Notes under the pieces: generated by a model
Seen by the model: the letters and a program-made list of their open reading frames with translations, nothing else
What the model was told of the DNA's origin: nothing
The model's database searches: none
Source: Ramlibacter pallidus
GTDB lineage: Bacteria > Pseudomonadota > Gammaproteobacteria > Burkholderiales > Burkholderiaceae_C
DNA: 64,000 bases
NCBI RefSeq assembly: GCF_015070875.1
Contig: NZ_JADDIV010000002.1
Coordinates: 372,001-436,000 of the forward strand
Direction of reading: 5' to 3'
Program-made: the position numbers and the translations under genes
Part shown: positions 39,614 to 46,118 of the stretch, piece by piece
How positions within the stretch are numbered: position 1 is the first letter of the stretch
How the letters are laid out: every line of letters starts with the position of its first letter

Positions 39614-40489
39614 TCAGCGCAGCGGGTTCTCCAGCACGCCGATGCCGCCGATCTCGATGCGCACGACGTCGCCGGACTGCAGGTACTTCGGCGGCTTGTA
39701 GCCGATGCCCACGCCAGCGGGAGTTCCGGTGGCGATCAGGTCGCCGGGGTACAGCGTGATGCCGGCCGAGATCGTTTCGATCAGCGTGGGGATGTCGAAG
39801 ATGAAGTCCTTCGTGTTGGCGTCCTGGCGCAGCTCGCCGTTGACCCAGCACTTCACGTCGGTGGCCTGGCCGTCCATCTCGTCGGCCGTCACGAGCCACG
39901 GGCCCATCGGGCAGAAGGTGTCGAAGGACTTGCCCAGCAGCCACTGCGAATGCCGGCCCTGCCAGTCGCGCGCCGTCATGTCGTTGATGATCGTGTAGCC
40001 CCACACGTGCTGCATCGCGTCCGCCTTGCGGATGCCCTTGCCACCGCGGCCGATGACGACCGTGAGTTCGGCTTCGTAGTCGATCGAGGTCGACACCTCG
40101 GCGGGGATCAGGATCGCCTCCTTCGGGCCGATCACGGACTCCGGCACCTTGGAGAAGATGATGGGCGCGGAGGGGATGTCGCCGCCCGACTTGGCGCTGG
40201 AATCGAAACCGCTGCCGGCGAACTCCTTCGCGTGCGCGTGGTAGTTCTTGCCGACGCAGAACACGTTGCGGCGCGGGCGCGGGATCGGCGCGACGAGCTG
40301 CACCTGCTGCAGGGGAATGGCGGGGCCGGTGGCGGGCAGGGGACGACCCGCGGCCTGCGCCTCCACCAGCGGCAGCGCGCCCAGCGCCGCCTCGGCGTCG
40401 CCGAGCTGGTAGGGTTCGACCTGCTGGCCGTCGGCGGAAACAACGCCGACGCCAGCGCGGCCCTGGTAGCGGAATGCAGCGATTTTCAT
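39614..40489 (-). CDS. Fumarylacetoacetate hydrolase family protein
   Basis: 291 residues. FAH fold: CVGKNYHAHAKEF, metal-binding IDYEAELTVVIGR, VWGYTIINDMTARDWQ, FCPMGPWLVTADE, and the C-terminal LYPGDLIATGTPAGVG. Members hydrolyse or decarboxylate 2-oxo acids from aromatic catabolism, such as HpaG or 2-keto-4-pentenoate-type substrates; the substrate cannot be fixed from sequence. Divergent from a pair of Bug receptor genes 74 bp away, which suggests linked uptake and breakdown of a carboxylate. ATG preferred at 40489 (MKIAAFRYQG) with AAGAGAG upstream. Confidence 0.88.
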   Translation of the reverse strand: MKIAAFRYQGRAGVGVVSADGQQVEPYQLGDAEAALGALPLVEAQAAGRPLPATGPAIPLQQVQLVAPIPRPRRNVFCVGKNYHAHAKEFAGSGFDSSAKSGGDIPSAPIIFSKVPESVIGPKEAILIPAEVSTSIDYEAELTVVIGRGGKGIRKADAMQHVWGYTIINDMTARDWQGRHSQWLLGKSFDTFCPMGPWLVTADEMDGQATDVKCWVNGELRQDANTKDFIFDIPTLIETISAGITLYPGDLIATGTPAGVGIGYKPPKYLQSGDVVRIEIGGIGVLENPLR

Positions 40490-40563
40490 CGGGAAAACTC
40501 TCTTTCGCGCCGCCGCCGGCGCTTCATAGCATGCTAACAAAACCCCACCGGAGTGATCCCCCC

Positions 40564-41529
40564 ATGATCCGTCGTTTCCTCCTCGCCGCAGGCCTTGCCG
40601 CCGCGGCCGGCCTGGCTGCCGCCCAGGCCGCGTACCCGACCAAGCCCGTCACCATGGTCGTGCCGTTCCCGCCCGGCGGCCTCGCCGACATCGTCGCGCG
40701 TCCGGTCGCCGAAGCCATGGCACGCGAGCTGGGGCAGCCGGTCGTGATCGAGAACAAGGGCGGTGCCGGCGGCGGCATCGGCATGGCCCAGGTCGCGAAG
40801 TCGGCCCCGGACGGCTACACCCTCCTGATGGCGCTGTCCTCGTACAGCGTGCTGCCCGAAGCGGACGAAGTGCTCGGCCGCCCGCAGATGTACGCGTACA
40901 GCGCGCTGCGGCCCATCGCGCGCTTCACCGCGGACCCCACCGTGCTGGCCGTGCGGGCCGACGCGCCGTGGAAGACGGTCAAGGATTTCGTCGAGGACGC
41001 GAAGAAGCGCCCCGGCGCGATCAACTTCGGCAGCTCGGGCAACTACGGGACCATGCACGTGCCGATGGAGATCCTGAACCAGGTCGCCGGCATCAGGCAG
41101 ACGCACATCCCCTACACGGGCGCCGGCCCGGCCGTCGTGGCCCTGCTCGGCGGCCAGGTGGATGCGCTGTCCACCGGGCCGGCCACCGTGCTGCAGCACG
41201 TGAAGGCCGGCAAGATCCGCGTGCTCGGCCACTGGGGCACCGGCACGCTCGCATCGATGCCCGAGGTGCCCTCGATGAAGCAGGCCGGCTATGACGCCGA
41301 GTACGCGCAATGGTCCGGGCTGTTCGTGCCGGCCGGCACGCCCGATGCGGTCGTCCAGCGCCTGCGGGCCGCCGCCCGCGCCGCCGCCAACGACGCCAGG
41401 GTGAAGGACGTGATCCTCGGCGCCGGCAGCCCGGTGCTGTACCAGGACACGCCGGACTTCGAACGCTACGTGCAGAACGACGTCAAGCGCATGTCCGACG
41501 TGGTCAAGAAGATCGGCAAGGTGCAGTAG
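40564..41529 (+). CDS. Bug-family tripartite tricarboxylate transporter substrate-binding protein (first of pair)
   Basis: 321 residues with a signal peptide (FLLAAGLAAAAGLAAAQA). Bug motifs: PVTMVVPFPPGGLADIVAR, VVIENKGGAGGGIGMAQVAKSAPDGYTLLM, INFGSSGNYGTMHVPME, PSMKQAGYDAEYAQWSGLFVPAGTP. Periplasmic receptor of the TctC superfamily. It differs from the second Bug gene 19 bp downstream, so they are not a recent duplication. The divergent FAH hydrolase suggests an aromatic or keto-acid ligand, inferred from context. Confidence 0.9.
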   Translation: MIRRFLLAAGLAAAAGLAAAQAAYPTKPVTMVVPFPPGGLADIVARPVAEAMARELGQPVVIENKGGAGGGIGMAQVAKSAPDGYTLLMALSSYSVLPEADEVLGRPQMYAYSALRPIARFTADPTVLAVRADAPWKTVKDFVEDAKKRPGAINFGSSGNYGTMHVPMEILNQVAGIRQTHIPYTGAGPAVVALLGGQVDALSTGPATVLQHVKAGKIRVLGHWGTGTLASMPEVPSMKQAGYDAEYAQWSGLFVPAGTPDAVVQRLRAAARAAANDARVKDVILGAGSPVLYQDTPDFERYVQNDVKRMSDVVKKIGKVQ

Positions 41530-41548
41530 ACCCCACCAGGAGCACGCC

Positions 41549-42529
41549 ATGCAGCGTCACGCCTTCCTTCGCCGGCTCGCCGGCGCTGCCTGTGCCTGCG
41601 TGCTGCTGCAGGCGCTGCCTGCCGCGGCGCAGGCGTGGCCCACGCGGCCGATCCGCATCGTCGTGCCTTTCGCGGCCGGCGGCTCCGCCGACGTGTACGC
41701 GCGCTTCCTCGCGCAACGGCTGCCGGACATCCTGGGGCAGCCCGTGGTGGTGGAGAACCGTCCCGGTGCGGGGGCGGTGATCGGCACGGACCTCGTGGCG
41801 AAAGCGCCGCCGGACGGCTACACGCTGCTGCTGATGTCGAACACGCACACCGTGAACGAGACGCTGGTCGCGAACAAGCCCTACCACCTGACGCGTGACT
41901 TCGTGGCCGTCGCGCCCATCAACTCCGCGGACCTGGTCTTCGTGGCGCACCCCTCGGTGCGCGCCGGCAACGTCCGTGAAGTCCTCCAGCTCGCGAAGGA
42001 ACGGCCGGGCCGCCTGAACTATGCGTCGTCCGGGACGGGTACGCCGTACCACATGGCCGGCGAGCTGTTCAAGAGCCTGTCGGGGACGTACCTGGTGCAC
42101 ATCCCGTACAAGGGCAGCTCGGGCGCGCGCGCCGACCTGCTCGGCGGCCAGGTCGACCTGATGTTCGATGCCGTGACGACCATGGTGGAACAGGTGAAGG
42201 CAGGCAAGGTCAAGGCCATCGCCACCACCGGCAGGCAGCGCTCCGCCGTGCTGCCGGAGGTGCCGACGGTGCACGAATCCGGCCTGCCGGACTACGAAGC
42301 GACGATCTGGCTCGGGCTGCTGGCGCCGAAAGGCACGCCACCCGCGGTGGTGAGCCGGCTGAACGAGGCGGTGAGCCGCATCACCAGCCAGGCGGACGTG
42401 CAGCAGGGCTGGACCCGCCAGGGCGCCACCGCGATGGTGATGAACCCGCAGGCGTTCGACCGCTACCTGCAGGAGGACATCCAGAAATGGGCGCGGCTGA
42501 TCCGCTCCGCCCAGATCAAGGCCGAGTGA
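41549..42529 (+). CDS. Bug-family tripartite tricarboxylate transporter substrate-binding protein (second of pair)
   Basis: 326 residues. Signal peptide (GAACACVLLQALPAAAQA), then IRIVVPFAAGGSADVYAR, VVVENRPGAGAVIGTDLVAKAPPDGYTLLLMS, LNYASSGTGTPYHMAGE, LPEVPTVHESGLPDYEATIWLGLLAPKG. Typical Bug length. The AGGAG in the 19-bp gap after the first Bug gene serves as its Shine-Dalgarno. The stop TGA shares a base with the ATG of the ModA-like gene that follows. Confidence 0.9.
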   Translation: MQRHAFLRRLAGAACACVLLQALPAAAQAWPTRPIRIVVPFAAGGSADVYARFLAQRLPDILGQPVVVENRPGAGAVIGTDLVAKAPPDGYTLLLMSNTHTVNETLVANKPYHLTRDFVAVAPINSADLVFVAHPSVRAGNVREVLQLAKERPGRLNYASSGTGTPYHMAGELFKSLSGTYLVHIPYKGSSGARADLLGGQVDLMFDAVTTMVEQVKAGKVKAIATTGRQRSAVLPEVPTVHESGLPDYEATIWLGLLAPKGTPPAVVSRLNEAVSRITSQADVQQGWTRQGATAMVMNPQAFDRYLQEDIQKWARLIRSAQIKAE

Positions 42530-43224
42530 TGGAACGCACCCTGCATCTCCTGAGCGGCGGTGCCGCGCAAGGCCTGCTGACCCGCCTGCAGCCCGCTTTC
42601 GAAGCAAAGCACGGATGCCGCATCGCGGGGACCTACGGCGCCGTGGGACTGATGAAGGACAAGCTGCTGGCGGGCGCGCCCTGCGACCTGCTGATCCTGA
42701 GCCACGCGCTCATCGCCGACCTCGTCGCGCAGGAGCGCGCGGAAGGCGCCACGGCGGCACCGGTCGGCGTGGTGAAGACCGGCGTGGCGTTGAAAGCCGG
42801 TGCCGCGCCCGCGGCCCTGCGCACGGAAGGCGACCTGCGGGCGCTGCTGCAGGCGGCCCCCGCGATCTACTTCCCGGATCCCGCCAAGGCGACGGCAGGC
42901 ATCCACTTCATGAAGGTGCTGCACGCCCTCGGCCTGGCCGGCGAGGACGGCAAGCTGCGCACGTTCCCCAATGGAGCCACCGCCATGGCAGCCCTCGCGC
43001 AGGCCGCGGAGCCCGGCGCCGTCGGCTGCACGCAGGTGACCGAGATCCTCTTCACGCCGGGCGTGCAGCTCGCCGGCTTGCTGCCGCCGCCGCACGAACT
43101 GGCAACGACCTACACCGCCGCCGTCGCGGCGGGCGCGCAAGAGGCCGCGCTGGCCCGGGAACTGGTCGCGGCACTCACCGCGGCCCAGGCGGCCGGCGTG
43201 CGCAGGGACTGCGGCTTCGAATGA
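42529..43224 (+). CDS. ModA-like type 2 periplasmic-binding-fold protein without signal peptide
   Basis: 231 residues. MERTLHLLSGGAAQGLLTRLQPAFEAKHGC and the TYGAVGLMKDKLLAGAPCDLLILSHALIADL segment match the molybdate/substrate-binding (ModA, PBP type 2) fold, and NGATAMAALAQ and GAVGCTQVTEILFTPGVQLAGLLP continue it. The protein begins directly at the first beta-strand, so no leader is encoded unless a start far upstream inside the Bug gene is used. Coupled by a one-base overlap to the Bug gene. Either it acts in the cytoplasm as a sensor, or the leader has been lost. Confidence 0.75.
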   Translation: MERTLHLLSGGAAQGLLTRLQPAFEAKHGCRIAGTYGAVGLMKDKLLAGAPCDLLILSHALIADLVAQERAEGATAAPVGVVKTGVALKAGAAPAALRTEGDLRALLQAAPAIYFPDPAKATAGIHFMKVLHALGLAGEDGKLRTFPNGATAMAALAQAAEPGAVGCTQVTEILFTPGVQLAGLLPPPHELATTYTAAVAAGAQEAALARELVAALTAAQAAGVRRDCGFE

Positions 43225-43240
43225 ATCGCGCCGCCCCATG

Positions 43241-43267
43241 AAAAAAGGGCTGCATCGCTGCAGCCCT
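43241..43267 (-). terminator. Rho-independent terminator of the DUF4148 gene
   Basis: Perfect 9-bp stem AGGGCTGCA and TGCAGCCCT (43246-43254, 43259-43267) with TCGC loop. The flanking A6 at 43241-43246 becomes a T run on the minus strand, so it ends minus-strand transcription arriving from the DUF4148 gene. Confidence 0.85.
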
Positions 43268-43295
43268 GCTTCTTCAGGGAGGTGAAGCCGCGGGA

Positions 43296-43586
43296 TCAGA
43301 AGCTGGCTTCGCCCGACGGGATCTTGCCCAGGCGCAGCGCCTGGATCGCTTCGGCGCGGACGGTGCCGGCTTCCAGCGAGGTCTTCATCGGTGCGAGCAC
43401 GCGCGAACCGGCCGGCTCGGTGCTGCGGGTGGCGGCGACCTTGGAGGCTTCGGCCATCACTTCGGCGCGGGTGCGGTTGCCTTCGAACTTGATGGCGAAC
43501 TGGGACGCATCGGCTTCGTCGGCGCGGGCGGCACCGGAGGCGGCGGCAGCGAAGGCGACGGCGGCGAGGAGGAACTTGGCGTTCAT
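43296..43586 (-). CDS. DUF4148 domain-containing exported protein
   Basis: 96 residues. Signal peptide (NAKFLLAAVAFAAAASGAARA) followed by a short mature part with two similar motifs, NRTRAEVMAEASKVAATRS and AGTVRAEAIQALRLGKIPSGEASF. This is the DUF4148 pattern of small periplasmic proteins abundant in Burkholderiales. Function unknown. The ATG (MNAKFLL) has AAAGGTCCC upstream; a longer reading to MNAREYG is not needed. Direct repeats just upstream suggest it is a target of the adjacent two-component system. An intrinsic terminator follows. Confidence 0.85.
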   Translation of the reverse strand: MNAKFLLAAVAFAAAASGAARADEADASQFAIKFEGNRTRAEVMAEASKVAATRSTEPAGSRVLAPMKTSLEAGTVRAEAIQALRLGKIPSGEASF

Positions 43587-43687
43587 GGCGAGGGACCTTT
43601 CAGTGGATGAGGAGTTTCTTTTTCCCGGTGAGCGGGAGGGCCCGTATTCCCTCGCGTTCACCGTGACTCCACTGTAGGTTTCGCCCT

Positions 43688-43724
43688 TTAGGCGAGCCTT
43701 AGCGCTCTCTTAGCTGCGCATTAG
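43688..43724 (-). promoter_or_regulatory. Four TTAG repeats at exact 11-bp period upstream of DUF4148 gene
   Basis: TTAG occurs at 43688, 43699, 43710 and 43721 (CTAA on the coding strand of the gene). Such 11-bp direct repeats are the form of PmrA/QseB/BasR-type response-regulator boxes. The last one overlaps the stop codon of the kinase gene. A -10-like TACAGT lies downstream without a good -35, as expected for an activated promoter. The adjacent OmpR-type regulator is the obvious candidate binder. Confidence 0.6.
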
Positions 43725-45079
43725 GCGATGGACTCGACGCGCGCGATCAGCCCGCTGCGGTCCTGGCGATTGCGCAGCGTGAGCAGCAGGCCGGCGCGTT
43801 CGGCGGCCGCCTGCGCGATGGCGAGGCCCAGGCCGCTGCCGTTGGCGCCGTTGCCCGGCACACGGAAGAAGCGGTCGAACACGCGCGGCAACATGTCCTG
43901 CGGGATGCCGGGGCCGGTGTCCACGACTTCCACCGCGACGCGGCCCTGGTCCTGCACCAGCCGCACGTCGACGACGCCGCCTTCGGGGGTGTAGCGCAGC
44001 GCGTTCTCGATCAGGTTGTCCAGCAGGCTGCGCAGGTCGCCCGCCGCGCAGTGCAGCGGCACCGGGGTGGTTTGCTCCGGGCCGACGAAGCCCAGGTCGA
44101 TGTTGCGCTGGTCGGCGATGCCGATCAGCGTGTTCATGCTGTCGCGCAGTTGCGCGCGCAGGTCGACGATCGCGGGGCCGTCGGCGCCCGCGGCTTCCTG
44201 CCGCGACAGCCGCAGCAGCTGGTCGACGAGGCGCTGCGCCCGGCGCACGCCGGTCTCCAGCTGCGCGAACCGGTCGGCCGCGGCCTGGCAGTTGACGTCC
44301 TGGCGCATGTTCTCGACCTGCAGCGCGATCGCCGTGATGGGCGTGCGCAGTTCATGCGCGGCGTCCTGCACGAAACGGCGCTGGGTGGCGAAGGCATCGC
44401 GCAGGCGCCGCAGCAGGCTGTTGAAGGACTGCACCAGCGGCGCGATCTCGCTCGGCACGTGGCTGACCGGCAGCTCCGCGATGTTGTGCTCGTCCTGCTG
44501 CGCGGCCTGGCGCGCGATGTCCTGCAAGGCGCGCGACATCGTGCGGGCCACCAGCCAGAGCACCAGCATGGACAAGGGCAGCAACAGCACGATCGGCAGG
44601 ACCGCCGCGCCGGCGCGCTCGGCGGCCAGCTTCGCGCGGAACCCTTCGCTCTGGATCACCTGCACGGTGTGCCCGCCCGCCTGGCGGGCCGGCAAGGTGT
44701 AAATGCGCCACTCGCGGCGGTCGTGCCGCACCTGGTGGAATCCGGGCGCCGGCTGCAGCGGCACGCGGAGCTCCGGCCAGGACGTCACCTGCAGGTGGCC
44801 GGCGGCGTCATAGGTCTGCACGACGTATGCGCCCCACTCCAGCACGCGCTCGGCGTTCTGGCGCGCCGGTTGCACCGCCTGGTTGTCCTCGAGCGCGGTC
44901 GCGAGCTGCTGCATCTGTTCGTCCATGAACGTGCTCACCATGCGCGAGTACGACCAGTACGACAGGCCGGCGGCGGAGATGCCCACGGCCAGGAACACCG
45001 GCACCAGCCAGAGCAGGAGCGCATGGCGGATCGAGCACAGCGGGCCGCGCGGGAAGACGTGGACGTGCCAGTGTTTCAT
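43721..45079 (-). CDS. Sensor histidine kinase (QseC/PmrB-like)
   Basis: 452 residues. Two transmembrane helices (about 18-40 and 158-178) flank a periplasmic domain of about 115 residues. A HAMP-like linker follows, then HisKA with H242 in DAAHELRTPITAIALQ, N box NLIENALRYTPEGG, D box DTGPGIP, and G box GSGLGLAIAQAAAERAG. It resembles QseC/PmrB-type EnvZ-class kinases. Its ATG overlaps the stop of the response-regulator gene by 4 bp, so the pair is coupled. The signal sensed is unknown. Confidence 0.88.
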   Translation of the reverse strand: MKHWHVHVFPRGPLCSIRHALLLWLVPVFLAVGISAAGLSYWSYSRMVSTFMDEQMQQLATALEDNQAVQPARQNAERVLEWGAYVVQTYDAAGHLQVTSWPELRVPLQPAPGFHQVRHDRREWRIYTLPARQAGGHTVQVIQSEGFRAKLAAERAGAAVLPIVLLLPLSMLVLWLVARTMSRALQDIARQAAQQDEHNIAELPVSHVPSEIAPLVQSFNSLLRRLRDAFATQRRFVQDAAHELRTPITAIALQVENMRQDVNCQAAADRFAQLETGVRRAQRLVDQLLRLSRQEAAGADGPAIVDLRAQLRDSMNTLIGIADQRNIDLGFVGPEQTTPVPLHCAAGDLRSLLDNLIENALRYTPEGGVVDVRLVQDQGRVAVEVVDTGPGIPQDMLPRVFDRFFRVPGNGANGSGLGLAIAQAAAERAGLLLTLRNRQDRSGLIARVESIA

Positions 45080-45762
45080 GCCACCGCTCCGGCGCCCGTC
45101 GCGCTGCCGCCGCTGACACGCCAGCCCAGCCCCCGCACGTTGCGGATCGCGTCCGGCCCGAGCTTGCGGCGCATCCCGTGGATCAGGACGTCGACGGCGT
45201 TGCTGCTCACTTCCTCGCCCCAGCCATAGATGCGGTTCTCCAGTTGCTCGCGCGAGAGGATCGCGCCGGGCCGCTCCAGCAAGGCGTGGAGCAGTGCGAA
45301 TTCGCGGGCGGACAGCTGCGCGCGCTCGCCCTGCACCAGCACCTCGCGGGTGGTGAGATCGAGCTGCACATTGGCGTTGCCGATGACCGAGTGCGCGCTG
45401 CCGTCGCGCCGGCGGATCACCGCCCGCATGCGCGCGAGCAGTTCACGGACTTCGTAGGGCTTCACCAGATAGTCGTCGGCGCCGACATCGAGGCCGCCGA
45501 CACGGTCATCGACGCCATCGCGCGCCGTCAGCACCAGGACGGGCGTGGTGTCGCCGCGCGTGCGGGCGTGGCGCAGGACCTCGACACCATCGCGCTTGGG
45601 CAAGCCCAGGTCGAGCAGCACGCAGGCGTAGTCGCCATCGGCCCACGCGCTCTGCGCGAGGAGTCCGTCCTTGACCCAATCGACCGACCAGCCTTGCGTC
45701 GACAGCGCCTCTTTCAGGCTGTGGCCAATCATCTCGTCGTCTTCGACCAGCAGGACACGCAT
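45076..45762 (-). CDS. OmpR/PmrA-type response regulator
   Basis: 228 residues. Receiver with E7-D8-D9, phosphoacceptor D51 (LLDLGLPKRDG), T in VLTARDG and K in LVKPYE. C-terminal OmpR winged helix: REVLVQGERAQLSAREFALLHALLERPGAILSREQL, EVSSNAVDVLIHGMRRKLG, IRNVRGLGWRV. QseB/PmrA/BasR-like by these motifs. An in-frame GTG 6 bp upstream is possible, but the ATG (MRVLLVEDDE) fits the family. Repeats at 45804-45819 suggest autoregulation and those at 43688-43724 a regulated target. Confidence 0.9.
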   Translation of the reverse strand: MRVLLVEDDEMIGHSLKEALSTQGWSVDWVKDGLLAQSAWADGDYACVLLDLGLPKRDGVEVLRHARTRGDTTPVLVLTARDGVDDRVGGLDVGADDYLVKPYEVRELLARMRAVIRRRDGSAHSVIGNANVQLDLTTREVLVQGERAQLSAREFALLHALLERPGAILSREQLENRIYGWGEEVSSNAVDVLIHGMRRKLGPDAIRNVRGLGWRVSGGSATGAGAVA

Positions 45763-45803
45763 CGTCACCTTCCCTCGTGAGAAGCGAAAGATAGCCCCAC
45801 TCT

Positions 45804-45819
45804 CTTACGTTGCCGTTAG
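45804..45819 (-). promoter_or_regulatory. Probable autoregulatory half-sites upstream of the response regulator
   Basis: CTTAC (45804-45808) and GTTAG (45815-45819) stand 11 bp apart, in the same format as the repeats upstream of the DUF4148 gene. A TATCTT -10-like element lies between them and the start codon on the minus strand. Only two half-sites, so weaker than the downstream cluster. Confidence 0.4.
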
Positions 45820-46065
45820 CCCCTGGCGCGGCGTCCGTTGCATTTTCGCCAATGCCGGGCCCGCCGGTCCTGCGACCGGCGCCACTCGTCCCGGGGGGCC
45901 GTGTTGCATAGCCGTTGAAGTATGCCCCTTAGGTATCGTGCTTAATCCACAGCCGGGCCGGGTTTTCAGGGGGCCGGGCCGCCAAGTGGCTGATTCCGCG
46001 GGCCTTAACGGCGTAATGCCGAGCTGCAGCAGCTTCTCGCTGGCTGACAAGCTCGTAACAGGAAG
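45820..46065. other. Non-coding intergenic region before the secreted-fibre operon
   Basis: The 356-bp gap between the response regulator and the 722-residue barrel gene has no convincing ORF. It holds a 7-bp hairpin GCCGGTC-CTGC-GACCGGC at 45863-45880, a G/C-rich inverted block around 45952-45980 and scattered CTTAA words without the 11-bp spacing. I looked for a cyclic-di-GMP riboswitch core and did not find one. The region is less GC-rich near 45900-45950 than its surroundings. Confidence 0.5.
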
Positions 46066-46094
46066 TTGCAAAACCGGTCCGTAGATTCTAGATT
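46066..46094 (+). promoter_or_regulatory. Candidate promoter of the secreted-fibre operon
   Basis: TTGCAA (46066-46071), 17-bp spacer, TAGATT (46089-46094), each matching the sigma-70 consensus at four of six positions. The transcript would start about 46101, only some 18 nt before the ATG at 46119, a short but possible leader. Confidence 0.4.
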
Positions 46095-46118
46095 CGGCCC
46101 AGATGCAGGTCCCCATGG

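Noticed and set aside
42529..43224. Full molybdate transporter operon with ModA
   Set aside because: No modB or modC nearby, no signal peptide on the ModA-like product, and coupling to Bug genes instead.
45820..46118. Riboswitch (cyclic-di-GMP type) upstream of the fibre operon
   Set aside because: The GEMM core could not be found; only simple hairpins are visible.
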